Source: Ahaetulla prasina
Taxonomy: Eukaryota; Chordata; Lepidosauria; Squamata; Colubridae
Assembly: GCF_028640845.1 (NCBI RefSeq)
Contig: NC_080546.1
Coordinates: 14,543,520 to 14,607,519 of the forward strand
DNA length: 64,000 nucleotides
Direction: 5' to 3'
In this document: piece after piece, positions 41,933-53,490 of the stretch
Layout of the letters: each line of letters begins with the position of its first letter
Numbering within the stretch: position 1 is the first letter of the stretch
Notes under the pieces: generated by a model
Database searches by the model: none
What the model saw: the letters and a program-made list of their open reading frames with translations, nothing else
What the model was told of the DNA's origin: nothing
Translations under genes and position numbers: made by a program

Positions 41933-42120
41933 TATTAAGTTCGGGTATTGACGAGGCAGGAGACCAGGTTAGTGACAACAGCTCTTTAATATAGTGTGAC
42001 CCAACAAAACTCTGGAGAAAAACCTCTCCTTATATACACTTCAGCCTGAGGCTGCAACCAATCAGGAACGAGATATTTCCCGCCTAAAACTCCCGCCAAA
42101 ACTTACAGTAATACATTACA
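41933..42120 (-). repeat. 5' LTR of gypsy C
   Basis: 188 bp; TATA-like gtatataagg and a cctgattggttg box on the minus strand. The inner end is mutated from CA to TA. Confidence 0.93.
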
Positions 42121-42308
42121 ATCTGTATACTGCACGAGTCAAAAGAGGGCTGTGAAAATATTTACAGATCCCTCACATCCTGGACATAAACTGTTTCAAC
42201 TCCTACCCTCAAAACGTCCCTATAGAGCACTGCGCATCAGAAAAACTAGACACAAGAACAGTTTTTTCCCGAACGCCATCACTCTGCTAAACCAATAATT
42301 CCCTCTTA
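42121..42308 (+). repeat. L3/CR1-type LINE (middle piece)
   Basis: Continues the LINE from 37317: gtgaaaatatttacagatcc, ctcacatcctggacataaac, to ccaataattccctc, where the L1 sequence begins. Confidence 0.85.
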
Positions 42309-42319
42309 AACTAATACAT

Positions 42320-43275
42320 AGCAATTCCTAACTTCACTCAAAAACTAATTGATATTTTTTAATCTGATACTTATTTTGAATATAATCAATCCACTTCCTC
42401 CATTCCAAAATATATTTTTCTTGTTTACAGTCTTTCAAGTAGGCAGAAATTTTTGCCATTTCTGCTAAATTTGATACTTTACTAATCCATTCTCCAATTG
42501 TAGGTAAGTCTTCTTTCTTCTAATATTGTGCAATCAATAGTCTTGCAGCAGTTATTAAGTTCAAAATCAGTTTTGTCTCTATAACAGTGCAATCTGGAAT
42601 TATTCCTAATAAAAAGAACTGTGGAACAAACTTGATCTTCTTTTTCAAAATGTTCTGCATAATCCACCATATTTTAATCCAGAAGGCTTTAACTTTTTTG
42701 CAAGTCCACCATATATGATAATAGGTAGCATCCTCACAATCACATCTCCAACATTTTGCTTTCACATTTGGATACATACATGAAAGTTTTTTAGGATCTA
42801 AATGCCATCTATAAAACATTTTATAAAAATTTTCTCTTAAATTTTGTGCTTGCGTGAATTTAACATTCCTCACCCAAATTTTTCCCCATGTTTCTAACAT
42901 TATAGGTTGTTGAAAATTTTGTGCCCATTTTACCATACAATCTTTAACCAACTCCATTTCTGAATCAATTTCAACCAATACATTATATAATCTCTTTATA
43001 TGGTGTTGGCCTTGATCTTTTATTTGTTTTACCAAATTATCATCACTTTGCCTTATACCAATTTTCTGATCTATTTTCCATCTAGATTGCAATTGTCCAT
43101 ACTGGAACCATGTATAATTTCTCCTTCATCCTCAATTTCTCCTAGATTTTAACTGTAATTCCCTTTTCCATAGTCAAAAGCTCTTTGTAGGTGATAACTT
43201 CCATTTTTTGTAATAAATTTATATTCTCTATCATATGTCTGGGGATGGTCCATATTGGTATCTTTCCATTTTATC
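42320..43275 (-). pseudogene. L1 ORF2 C-terminus, copy 1
   Basis: Frame 42520-43092 reads from MQSRWKIDQKIGIRQ to LITAARLLIAQY and includes MFYRWHLDPKKLSCMYP, CWRCDCEDATYYHIWWTCKK, the cysteine/histidine-containing C-terminal part of L1 ORF2. Upstream sequence is out of frame owing to one-base losses relative to copy 2. Confidence 0.85.
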
Positions 43276-43379
43276 TTTCCCTATAGAGCACTGCGCATCA
43301 GAAAAACTAGACACAAGAACAGTTTTTTCCCGTACGCCATCACTCTGCTAAACCAATAATTCCCTCTTAAACTAATACA

Positions 43380-44335
43380 TAGCAATTCCTAACTTCACTC
43401 AAAAACTAATTGATATTTTTTAATCTGGTACTTATTTTGAATATAATCAATCCACTTCCTCCATTCAAAATATATTTTCTTGTTTACAGTCTTTCAAGTA
43501 GGCAGAAATTTTTGCCATTTCTGCTAAATTTGATACTTTACTAATCCATTCTCCAATTGTAGGTAAGTCTTCTTTCTTCTAATATTGTGCAATCAATAGT
43601 CTTGCAGCAGTTATTAAGTTCAAAATCAGTTTTGTCTCTATAACAGTGCAATCTGGAATTATTCCTAATAAAAAGAACTGTGGAACAAACTTGATCTTCT
43701 TTTTCAAAATGTTCTGCATAATCCACCATATTTTAATCCAGAAGGCTTTAACTTTTTTGCAAGTCCACCATATATGATAATAGGTAGCATCCTCACAATC
43801 ACATCTCCAACATTTTGCTTTCACATTTGGATACATACATGAAAGTTTTTTAGGATCTAAATGCCATCTATAAAACATTTTATAAAAATTTTCTCTTAAA
43901 TTTTGTGCTTGCGTGAATTTAACATTCCTCACCCAAATTTTTCCCCATGTTTCTAACATTATAGGTTGTTGAAAATTTTGTGCCCATTTTACCATACAAT
44001 CTTTAACCAACTCCATTTCTGAATCAATTTCAACCAATACATTATATAATCTCTTTATATGGTGTTGGCCTTGATCTTTTATTTGTTTTACCAAATTATC
44101 ATCACTTTGCCTTATACCAATTTTCTGATCTATTTTCCATCTAGATTGCAATTGTCCATACTGGAACCATGTATAATTTCTCCCTTCATCCCTCAATTTC
44201 TCCCTAGATTTTAACTGTAATTCCCCTTTTTCCATAGTCAAAAGCTCTTTGTAAGTGATAACTTCCATTTTTTGTAATATATTTATATTCTCTATCATAT
44301 GTCTGGGGATGGTCCATATTGGTATCTTTCCATTT
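43380..44335 (-). pseudogene. L1 ORF2 C-terminus, copy 2
   Basis: Frame 43579-44298 (239 codons) begins MIENINILQKMEVITYKEL and then equals copy 1. It lies downstream of RT in L1 ORF2, has no catalytic domain and lacks the usual 3' UTR and A-tail. Confidence 0.88.
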
Positions 44336-44344
44336 TATCTTTCC

Positions 44345-44715
44345 CTATAGAGCACTGCGCATCAGAAAAACTAGACACAAGAACAGTTTTTTCCCGAATG
44401 CCATCACTCTGCTAAACCAATAATTCCCTCAACACTGTCAAACTATTAGTAAATCTGCACTATTATTAATCTTCTCATCGTTCCCATCATCTATCTCCTT
44501 CCACTTATGACTGTAACTTTGTTGCTTGTATCCTTACGATTTATATTGATATTGATTGTTTCCTGATTACTTATTTGTACCCTATGACTATCATTAAGTG
44601 TTGTACCTTATGATTCTTGCTGAAGGTATCTTTTCTTTTATGTACACTGAGAGCATATGCACCAAGACAAATTCCTTGTGTGTCCAATCAAATTGGCCAA
44701 TAAAATTCTATGGTT
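44345..44715 (+). repeat. L3/CR1-type LINE 3' end (right piece)
   Basis: Resumes at ctatagagcactgcgcatc and runs to gtgtccaatcaaattggcc and a short attctatgg tail. Confidence 0.85.
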
Positions 44716-44724
44716 CTATGGTTC

Positions 44725-44965
44725 TGAAGGCAGGACAAGAAGCAATAAATGGAAACTAATCAAGGTGAGAAGCAACCTAGAACTTAAGGAGAAATTTCCT
44801 GACAGTAAGAATTTAATCAGTGGAGCAACTTGCCTCCAGAAGTTGTGAATGCTCCAACACTGGAAGTTTTTAAGAAGAGATTGGACAACCATTTGTCTGA
44901 AATGGTATAGTTTTTCCTGTGTATCAGGAGGTTGGATTAGAAGACCTCCAAGGTTGCATCCATAT
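44725..44965 (+). repeat. CR1 LINE 3' end
   Basis: gaaggcaggacaagaagc .. caacactggaagtttttaag .. ggattagaagacctccaagg. Confidence 0.8.
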
Positions 44966-45054
44966 CAGTGATAATGAATTGTGAATCTCTGCCTATATCC
45001 GACTTCCTACTGCTGGGCAAATGCAGAAGTTCCTTTAATCGCCTTGTTTTTCAT

Positions 45055-45625
45055 CAGATTTGTTGCCAACCTGCCTTCCATTGAGGACCTGTATGCTGCA
45101 TGAATCAAGAAGAGGGGCGTGAAAATATTTACAGACCCCTCACATCCAGGACATAAACTGTTTCAATTCCTACCATCAAAATGACGCTATAGAGCATTGC
45201 ACGCCAGAACAACTAGACACAAGAACAGTTTTCCCCCGAAGGCCATCACTCTGCTAAACAAATAATTCCCTCAACACTGTCAAACTATTTACTAAATCTG
45301 CACTGCTATTAATCTTCTCATTGTTCCTATCACCAATCTCTTTCCACTTATGACTGTATGACTGTAACTTAGTTGCTGGTAATCCTTATGATTTATATTG
45401 TTATATTGATATATTGACCATCATTTGTGTTATAAATGTTGTACCTTGATGAAGGTATCTTTTCTTTTATGTACACTGAGAGCATATGCACCAAGACAAG
45501 TTCTTTGTGTGTCCAATGACACTTGGCCAATAAAAAATTCTATTCTATTCTATTCTATTCTATTCTATTCTATTCTATTCTATTCTATTCTATTCTATTC
45601 TATTCTATTCTATTCTATTTACAGG
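45055..45625 (+). repeat. L3/CR1-type LINE 3' end with pentamer array
   Basis: Starts gttgccaacctgccttccat, has the full 3' UTR, ends in about 16 ATTCT units at 45538-45619. Confidence 0.88.
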
Positions 45626-46256
45626 TAGCAACAAACTGGGTTGTTTCCAAATAGTTACTTTGCTGTTGTGACTCGCTAGCATCCTCATAAAGGTACAGGA
45701 TTTGGGATTCTCTGGTGGCAAACAACAAGGATTGTTAATCTGCTCTAAATTTGGGTGAAAAAGCTACAGTCTGGATATGTTACAGGTTTCCTGCTAAAAC
45801 CTTGAGAATTTTTTTTAAAAAAAAAATCTACTTAGGTTTCAGCTTTGGTGAAAGCTTGTGGCAAGGTTAATTGAGTGAAAAAGTGTTTCTACTCACTGCT
45901 GGTGTGTTCGTGCTCTTCTCTTGACCTTGAAAATCTCCTTGTTTTTGTGTAATGAAAAGAAATAAACGAGTTCTTACACCACCTACACCAGCTATTACAT
46001 GGCGTCCCCCTTCCCAACCTTGCTTATCCATCTTCCTTCCAAAGCAAACATTCAAGTGACTTTAATCTCTCTCCTTTTTGCCTGTCACCTTCCTCTAAAT
46101 TTCTCTTTTCTGCTAAATACCTAAATCTGGCTTTATGCTTAGAAATGGTTTCGCCGTTTCACCTTGAAGTTTATTTCCATCTGAGGATGGCAAGAAGTTA
46201 AATGTCTTTACTCGACTCCATGAAAAAAATGACCAAATGTTTTTGGTACTTTCTAG
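45626..46256. other. Non-coding, nothing recognised
   Basis: No supported feature. Confidence 0.4.
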
Positions 46257-46476
46257 CAGGGGTGAAATGCTCCCAGTTCGGACCGGATCGCCTGATCCGG
46301 AAGCGATGGCGGGGGTGGTTCGGAGAACCGGTAGCAAAAATCCCTGCCCCGCCCCATGCCCAGCTGAGCCGCACGATCATCAGAGGTGGTTTTTTTTACT
46401 TTTAAAAGCATTTTTTCTTCGGCTGAAAAAATGCTTTTAAAAGTAAAAAAAAGCCTCTGATGATCGCGTGGCTCTA
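46257..46476 (+). mobile_element. hAT MITE family 2, truncated
   Basis: CAGGGGTGAAATGCTCCCAG, gatcgcctgatccgg, ggttcggagaaccgg, then the aaatgcttttaaaag hairpin. Ends abruptly at gcgtggct. Confidence 0.7.
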
Positions 46477-46581
46477 GAACTAAAATGATGATGCTTTATG
46501 GATTCGTTTATAGATAAGAGAAGGAAGATAGGATAAAGATTGCTATAAAAACAATAGCCTGTTTTCAACCAGAACTGGGAA

Positions 46582-46845
46582 GCAGTGGCTCAGTGGCTAA
46601 GACATTGAGCTTGTCGATCGAAAGTTCGGCAGTTCAGCGGTTCAAATCCCTAGTGCCACATAATGGGGTGAGCTCCCATTACTTGTCCCAGCTTCTGCCA
46701 ACCTAGCAGTTCGAAAGCATGTAAAAAAAAAAAGGCAAGTAGAAAAATAGAGACCGCCTTTGGTGGGAAGGTAACAGTGTTCCGTGCACCTTTGACATTG
46801 AGTCATGCCGGCCACATGACCATAGAGACATCTTCGGACATCTGA
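46582..46845 (+). mobile_element. Sauria-type tRNA SINE, 3'-truncated
   Basis: Box A ggctcagtggctaagac, box B cggttcaaatccc, body catgccggccacatgacc; the last 100 bases of the family are missing. Confidence 0.82.
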
Positions 46846-47682
46846 TTGCCAATCAGAGCATCTAACAATATTAATCAAAAGGCGTATTTTTAAACATGTT
46901 TTCAAAATATTTGTGTTTGGTTATTTGTTTCACAGGATATAAATTGCCCCACTCCATAAATTCTGGATGACATACAACAAGGGAAAAATACACGGGACCT
47001 GAGGGAAACAAGAAAGGCAAGGAAAAGTAAGGCCTTTTAAAAAATAATCAGTTTAAAATTATTTAAGGCTTTTCTTTAAAGACATTGTTAGGAAAAAAAA
47101 TATAGTTGCCCAGTTGGTGGGGGATAGATATGGTTCCCCAAAAAAGAGACATGAAAAATATGTGTGTGAATCACAACATTTTTAGAAGAATACTGATATA
47201 ACTGAATATGATATGGGGGTGTGGGGAAGGATCAATATCATTGTAATGACATCATATTCGATGTGAGCTCAAAGTAAACAAGTTGAGAGCTGAGCATGAT
47301 GACTCTCTATTTTATTATCCCTTATTTTAACAAGGGAGAAATACCTGTTAAAGAAAGATAAACTGACTGGAGTCTGTGTTTACAGTTCTAAATTAGTTTT
47401 TGTCACTCAGACCAAAGGACTTCCCTGTCGATTGAAGATAGTTCACTGAAGATGTGAGCAGAGTTCACTGCAGCCATAAGACAAACAGTGTTAAAGAGGA
47501 GATGGAAAAAATTATGGAAGAGGGCCATGGTCCTTTCCCCCCCCCAGAATTCAGGGTTTGTTTCAGTTCCACATAATGTCTACCATCTTCTTAGCTAATA
47601 AAAGAAGGAAGCTGCTAACGGCTTCTGAAGGCAGCAGAGGCCTGAAAACAAAAATTACTATTACTGTTACCTTTAAAAAATC
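46846..47682. other. Non-coding, nothing recognised
   Basis: No repeat family or exon could be supported. Confidence 0.4.
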
Positions 47683-47684
47683 GA

Positions 47685-48782
47685 AATAACAGAATAGCAG
47701 AGTTGGAAAGGACTTTGGAGGTCTTCTATTTATTTTATTTATTTATTTATTTATTATTCAAACTTTTATACCGCCCTATCTCCCGAAGGACTCAGGGCGG
47801 TTTACAGCCTTATAAAACATAAAATATAATATAAATACATGTTAAAACAACATTTAAAAAACTTATTCCATTAGGCCAAAGTTAAAACTATAGTTAAAAT
47901 ACAAAACCCCATTAAAATTAAATTTATAAAAAATCAAACCCTAGGCCAGCCCTGCACGGATAAATAGATGTGTCTTAAGCTCGCAGCGAAAGGTTCGGAG
48001 GTCGGGAAGTTGACGTAATCCTGGGGGGAGCTCGTTCCAGAGGGTGGGAGCCCCCACAGAGAAGGCCCTTCCCCTGGGTGTCGCCAGTCGGCACTGCCTG
48101 GCGGACGGCACCCTGAGGAGTCCTTCCCTGTGAGAGCGTACGGGTCGGTGGGAGGTAGTCGGTGGCAGCAGGCGGTCCCGTAAGTAACCCAGCCCTATGC
48201 CATGGAGCGCTTTGAAGATGGTCACCAAAACCTTGAAGCGCACCCAAGAGGCTACAGGTAGCCAGTGCAGTCTGCGCAGGAGAGGTGTCACGTGGGAGCC
48301 ACGAGGGGCTCCCTCTATTACCCGCGCAGCTGCTAGTCCAACCCGTTGCTCAAGCAGGAAACCCTACGCCATTTCAAATAAATGGTTATCCAATCTCTTC
48401 TTAAAAACTTCCAGTGTAGGAGAATTCACAATTTCTGGAGGCAAGTTGTTCCACTGATTAATTGTTCTAATTGTCAGGAAATGCCTCCTTAGTTCTAGGT
48501 TGCTTCTTGATTAGTTTCCACCCATTGCTTCTTGTCCTGCCCTCAGGTGCTTTGGAGAATAGCTTGACTCTCTCTTCTTTGTGGCAGCTCCTGAGATATT
48601 GAAACACTGCTGTCATGTCTCCCCTAGTCCTTGTTTTCATCAAACTAGACATACCCAGTTCCTGTAATCGTTCTTCATATGTTTTAGCCTCCAGTCCCCT
48701 AATCATCTTTGTTGCTCTTCTCTGCACTCTTTCTAGAGTCTCAACATCTTTTTTACATCGTGGTGACCAAAACTGGAATACC
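47685..48782 (-). repeat. CR1 LINE 3' end split by an L2-like LINE
   Basis: Antisense CR1: 47685-47728 (agagttggaaaggactttgg) and 48333-48782 (ctagtccaacccgttgctc .. gtggtgaccaaaactgg). The break is filled by 47729-48332. Confidence 0.85.
47729..48332 (-). pseudogene. L2-like LINE 3' end inserted in CR1
   Basis: Frame 47941-48291 (MTPLLRRLHWLPVASWVRFK .. LFIRAGLA) matches 33946-34536. The 3' UTR ends ccgaaggactcagggcgg-type sequence and a TTTA tail. Confidence 0.85.
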
Positions 48783-49865
48783 GGGAATGTCCCAGTAGGG
48801 TAGAGAAACATAGGTTCTACAGGACAGCAAACCAAGGCTCAGAAGTCCCAGCAGATCCAATGAATATAGGTTTATTGTATGCTCTCTATAAGAATCTGAA
48901 CTACTAACAGGCACAAAAACAGCCAAGGAAATGATTGAAACCTGCTAAACAGACCCTTCACCAGTCAAGAGACTGTTGTGTCTTGCCCGCTCTCACCGCA
49001 GCTGGGGCCTTCTTATCTGCTTCCGAACACCGAGGAATGTCCTAGTATATCTCCCGGCCCGAGCCCTGGCTCCATGCCCAGGCAAATGGAGCAACTAGAC
49101 CCCTCCCCCTCCCCCACAGCATGTGAGCCTGAGGGAGGTCAATTACCAACAGCTGCCGACTGGAGTGACCCTCGCTTCAGAAGAATTGATAGGCGTCGTC
49201 GTCAGAAGGAGGGGAGAGGCAGGCCTGGATAAGTGCTGAGTCATGGAGCCACACCCCATGGCCTATATAAAGGATCTGCTTTCTGGCAGTCTCTGAGTCA
49301 GGCAAAGTTGAACATATCTTGCTGAAGTCACTTTCTGATCTCCTGCCTGCCTTGAGGACTTTGCTAGGACTTTGGCAGAGCTGCAGAGGCACGCCTGATT
49401 CGGATTTTCCTGACCCGGCCGGCAGCGGAGGAGTGGGACACGACAGAGACCTGATTTACCGCCAGCCTGTCAAATACTTAGAAGGCAAGGGCTGAACAGT
49501 ACAAGCAAACGATTCAAAAGCCAGCCATCAGCACGCACCCAATCAACATCTAACAAGCCACTTACAACAGGCCCTATAAATACCACACACAGAACAGTAC
49601 ACGCTCTGCTAGAGAGAAGGTCCCTGAGGATGGTCTCCAGCATGAGTCCAAAAGCTCAGAAGACAAAACCTCTGTCCCAGTAACTGGCCCAGATTGGATC
49701 CTGCAACATTATCCTGGGACATGTACTGTATATTCGCCTTCATGCATGAATTATTAACGGTCAAACCAAATTGGCAGTAGATAAAAGTCAATGGAACTCA
49801 AGGTAAATGAACTTTCGATTTCTATTTCTGGATTTCGATTTCTTGTGGGTGTGAAGGGCCTCAAG
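48783..49865. other. Unassigned DNA around a solo LTR
   Basis: Contains the solo LTR 48974-49445. The flanks (tgtcccagtagggtagag, ccctataaataccacacac, gaggatggtctccagcatg) look like an older retroelement I cannot name. Confidence 0.3.
48974..49445 (+). mobile_element. Solo LTR, family TGTTGTG..CACAACA
   Basis: 472 bp from TGTTGTGTCTTGCC to GGGACACGACA, exact 5-bp flank GAGAC. TATA box cctatataaagg on the plus strand about 290 bp in. Close to the reverse complement of 62625-63151. Confidence 0.9.
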
Positions 49866-50178
49866 CAGAGGTGGGTTTCAGCAGGTTCTGAATGGTTCTG
49901 GAGAACCGGTAGCAGAAATTTTGAGTAGTTCGGAGAACCAGTAAATACCACCTCTGACTGGCCCCACCCCCATCTCTTCTCTGCGTTCCGAGTCCCAGCT
50001 GATCAGGAGGGAATGGGGATTTTGCAGTATCCTTCCCCTGGAGTGGGGAGGGAATGGAGATTTTACAGTATCCTTCCCCTGCCATGCCCACCAACCTATG
50101 TCACACCACCAACCCAAGCCACGCCCACCAAGCCACACCCACAGAACCGGTAGTAAAAAAAATTGAAACCCACCACTG
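49866..50178 (-). mobile_element. hAT MITE family 1
   Basis: CAGAGGTGGGTTTCAGCAGG to GAAACCCACCACTG; flanks GCCTCAAG and GATTCAAG (6 of 8). Confidence 0.85.
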
Positions 50179-50200
50179 GATTCAAGACTGATGATGTGTT

Positions 50201-51749
50201 GGCTTCTGGGTGGCGCCACCTTTCTCGCTGGGTGCTAATTTATGGCACTCCGCATTGAATATGGTAAAAGCCGGATTTAACAACTGATCCCGGCTTCATT
50301 TCTCTCTCTGGTTGAAAGAGAGAGACAGAGCAAGGGGGAGGAATTGGGTAGATTCCCCTAGGGGCTTTGTTTTTGTAATACAAAGTCCTGAACGGTCGAA
50401 TCCCCTTATTTACCCCTCCCCCACCTCCAGTATTCTCTGCGCTCCTGAAAAAGCAGGAAAAGAGGAAGGTGTCCACTTCTGCTAGCAATTGATTTCTTTT
50501 TGTGGATACGAAAAGCAGGCGGAACGAGTGTGAGGAACAATTAATGGTTTGCAAGTATTTTTGATTTTCTGACTTCGCCCCCTTCAGTTTCGTTTTAGAG
50601 AAACTGAAAGCAGAGCGATACATCAAAGGGAGCTTTGCTGTTGAATCGAAACTGAATGGAGATTTTATCTTATTGTGTTTGACTGTGGACTGTTGGATTA
50701 TATTACGCTGTTTAAGTACTTTATAAGGGATTCTCAGCAGGAATTTTGTTATGGAGGTTCTTTCAGAAGAATGGATTCGTGACTTTATACAGGACTACAC
50801 AGAAAGTATGTATTTAATTATTCAAAAATACGAATTGATAAAAAATGGGGACGTTTTGGATGAGAGTTTGGAGCAAATTAACCAGTGCAATTATTCGGAA
50901 AATGGAATGGAGGACATACAAATAAAAGTGGATAAATATGAAGATTTGATCGTGAAGAAACAAGGTGATCTAAAGAAGTTTTCTTTAAATAGTTTGGATG
51001 AGCTGCCTGAATTTGTGCTACAGGAGATTGTCGCTCAAATGGAAAAGACTCACAAGCTTAATGTTTCCCAAGAGTTCTCTTTTTGGACTGATGGAATATA
51101 CGGCAGTAATTTTTGGATTTCTGGACATAAGGAATTACTAGGAAATATTGTGATTGACTTTTTAAAAGGAGCAACGAAGGAAAGACAGAGATTAATGCAC
51201 CAAAAAAAATGGCAAGAGACAAAAGTATTATTTTTGAAACAAGGTTTTTTTAAAATATTAATAGACAAAATATTAGTGTCCCCGAAAGGCAATTTGTGAT
51301 TATAAGAGACTAGATATTTGGATATACTGGATTTTGATGAGGAAGGACTAAAGTTGAATAGATATTGTAATTAATTAAATAATATTGTAATTTTCTCTAT
51401 TGAAATTTTATAAATTTTATAATCTGTTGTATTGAATTTTAAATAGAATATTCTTGAAAGATCTTATGTAAGAAAGACTTGGGGGGGAAATTATATGGTT
51501 ATATGGTTATAGAAGCTATAAGGGAGATATTCTCTGAACTGGATTGGATTTTTATGCTTTAGCTGGTTTTAAATATTTTAGGATTAATTTGTTCTACTGA
51601 TTTATATATTTTATTACTGTTTATTGTTAATTTTTTGAAGGATTTGGTTATGTAAGGAGGAAGTCAGAGCTAGAGAGGGAGAGAATTGGTATAATAGTTT
51701 TGGGAAAAATTTTTTTTAGCATATGTTTGTTTTATTTTTAACTATACCT
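50201..51749 (+). mobile_element. Non-autonomous L1-derived element with one small ORF
   Basis: 1549 bp flanked by an exact 17-bp direct repeat aagactgatgatgtgtt (50184-50200, 51750-51766), the size of a LINE target duplication. The right end (tttttagcatatgtttg, ttttatttttaactatacc) matches the 3' UTR of the L1 at 19717-20225, without its G-rich and A-rich end. About 550 bases of leader precede a 182-codon frame; no RT is present. The layout recalls ORF1-only 'half-L1' elements. Confidence 0.65.
50751..51299 (+). CDS. Uncharacterised 182-residue protein of the L1-derived element
   Basis: I do not recognise the protein. It begins MEVLSEEWIRDFIQDYTESM, is rich in Lys, Glu, Ile and Leu, and contains likely helices (ELPEFVLQEIVAQMEKTHKL; KERQRLMHQKKWQETKVLF). 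It ends in KILVSPKGNL. There is no zinc knuckle, RT motif or signal peptide. Position between a leader and an L1 3' UTR suggests an ORF1-type role (RNA binding), but this is inference; the lack of stops over 182 codons in AT-rich DNA argues against chance. Confidence 0.5.
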   Translation: MEVLSEEWIRDFIQDYTESMYLIIQKYELIKNGDVLDESLEQINQCNYSENGMEDIQIKVDKYEDLIVKKQGDLKKFSLNSLDELPEFVLQEIVAQMEKTHKLNVSQEFSFWTDGIYGSNFWISGHKELLGNIVIDFLKGATKERQRLMHQKKWQETKVLFLKQGFFKILIDKILVSPKGNL

Positions 51750-51766
51750 AAGACTGATGATGTGTT

Positions 51767-52009
51767 TAACGCCATCCTCAGCCTCAGCCTTGTTGTCTCC
51801 TACAGTGTCCTAGCAATGCCTCACCAAATGTTTAAGTGGTGGAGGAATTTTTCACAGAAAATTGTGACCAAAAGTCTAGGGCCATTGCTACAAACTAGAT
51901 GCTATAAAAATATTCCAATAGTTGATTGACAGCTGCTCAGAACTTCTTCAGAAAGAAAGCAAAGTTTGGACTAACACTTCAAAGGGAAAATTGGATGATG
52001 GTTAACTGA
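51767..52009. other. Non-coding, nothing recognised
   Basis: Host sequence right of the 17-bp repeat; no feature is supported. Confidence 0.35.
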
Positions 52010-52880
52010 AAGTTTCCTTTTTTTAAAAAAAAAATAAGTTTTATTGATACCTTTTTTTCTTTAAAAACATAAAACATTCCATATCTATCTGAACAGCCTG
52101 TTGTCTGGGCTCTGTTAATTTTAAGTAAAGATACAACAATAACCATAATCATACTAGTCATCTCAATAAACATATTCAATATTAATCACAAAATCATGAT
52201 ACAGTTAGTTTGTCCATCTTGCAAAATTTTCAATACAAAATTTTTAAATATCTTTTTAGATGCTTTTTAGTTTCTAACCTCTGTTTCTGTTAGTTAGCCA
52301 CTGGTAAAATAAACCCCATGTTAAAAAAAAATATTCTGTTTCTTTCCTTTTCTTTTATTTTAAGTGTCAATCTGTCCATCACAGCACATTCTAATCAGTG
52401 GTGGGTTTCAAATTTTTTTACTACCGGTTCTGTGGGTATGGCTTGGTGGGCGTGGCATGGCTTGGTAGGCATGGCAGGGGAAGGTTACTGCAAAATCCCC
52501 ATTTCCTCCCGATCGGCTGGGACTTGGGAGGCAGAGAATAGATGGGGGTGGGACCAGACAGATTTTTTACTACCGGTTCTCCAAACTACTCAAAATTTCC
52601 GCTACCGGTTCTCCAGAACTGGTGAGAACCTGCTGAATACCACCTCTGATTCTCTGATTAATCTTTTTTTAAACAATTATACTTTCATCAGTAGGGACCT
52701 CATTATTTTCCCACTGTTATGCAAACACAATTCTTGCTAATTGAGAGTTTCCTGATATAGCCAATTCTGCCGGCTCTTTACCCACATTTACCCACGTTAC
52801 ATCTCTACCTCTAATTTCCATGTCTATCCAGTTCCAGTTATCTGCGTTATCTTCCTTTTTAACTTACCTGGATAATTTCA
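52010..52880 (-). repeat. LINE 3' region (L1-like?), split by a MITE
   Basis: Shares ctctgtttctgttagttagc and gcacattctaat with 14521-15470, and like it is interrupted by a family 1 MITE only a few bases from the same spot. Confidence 0.5.
52396..52648 (+). mobile_element. hAT MITE family 1
   Basis: CAGTGGTGGGTTTCAAA to GAATACCACCTCTG; flanks ATTCTAAT and ATTCTCTG match partly. Confidence 0.8.
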
Positions 52881-53188
52881 GAATGCAGAACCGAAGAGAT
52901 ACCGCACTCATTTGCCATTTTTGTTCTGTCACCTAAACTCTCGCAAGTTGTAGGAATGCACCCAGCACTGTTCAAATAACAGAAATATAATGTACAGACT
53001 TAGACATGATGGAATAATCTATTTCCTTTTTCCATGGGAAGAAATTTATACACGTAAGGTCAGAAATGTGCATATGTATGAATAAGGAACCCTAGATAAA
53101 AGCCTGGGTCTATTGATCATAGAGTGCTACGTGCAATTAAAATAATAAAACAAATTAATACTGCAACGTTAAAATGTCAGTAGAGAGT

Positions 53189-53470
53189 ACTGTTGCCTTT
53201 GAACTTTGGTGTTGGGTAAGACACCTGAGCCTACTGAGAAAACCAACGGATCATTGAAGAAATCGACCCAGAATGCTCACTCAAGGCACAAATAATCAGG
53301 CTCCGAGTATTCTACTTCAGAACGTTTTATGAAGGCCCAGCTACCGGCGAAGGCTCTAATGCTGAGAAAAATGCAAGGAAAGAGAAGAGACAACCAACAG
53401 CAATGGGGATGGACTCAGCACCTGTAGTAGTGAGTGAACTTGGGAATCTTGAAAGAGCAAACTGTATTAA
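53189..53470 (+). pseudogene. Bov-B (RTE) LINE fragment
   Basis: Phrases gttgcctttgaactttggtg, gaccgaagaaatcgaccc-like text and aggctctaatgctgagaaaa parallel the 3' part of Bov-B, the same part as 10345-10740 but more diverged and lying slightly further upstream. Confidence 0.6.
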
Positions 53471-53490
53471 GGATAGATAGTCATATAGAT

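Larger units (their letters stand above)
37318..42120 (-). mobile_element. Ty3/gypsy retrotransposon C, frameshifted
   Basis: 4803 bp with 188-bp LTRs (37318-37505 is 3', 41933-42120 is 5') that differ at one base (the outer TG of the 5' copy reads TA on the plus strand). Exact 5-bp flank ATCTG at 37313-37317 and 42121-42125. All domains are represented, but with many single-base deletions, often in homopolymers, and a duplicated protease segment. Confidence 0.95.
42221..44344 (-). repeat. Tandem duplication of an L1 ORF2 fragment
   Basis: Two units of 1060 and 1064 bp (from 42221 and 43281), each an 88-bp piece of the L3 LINE followed by about 970 bp of antisense L1. A third 88-bp piece begins at 44345. 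The units differ mainly by lengths of short C or A runs. Confidence 0.93.

Noticed and set aside
42221..44344. Two independent L1 insertions
   Set aside because: Both copies share the same breakpoints and 88-bp borders, so a tandem duplication is simpler.
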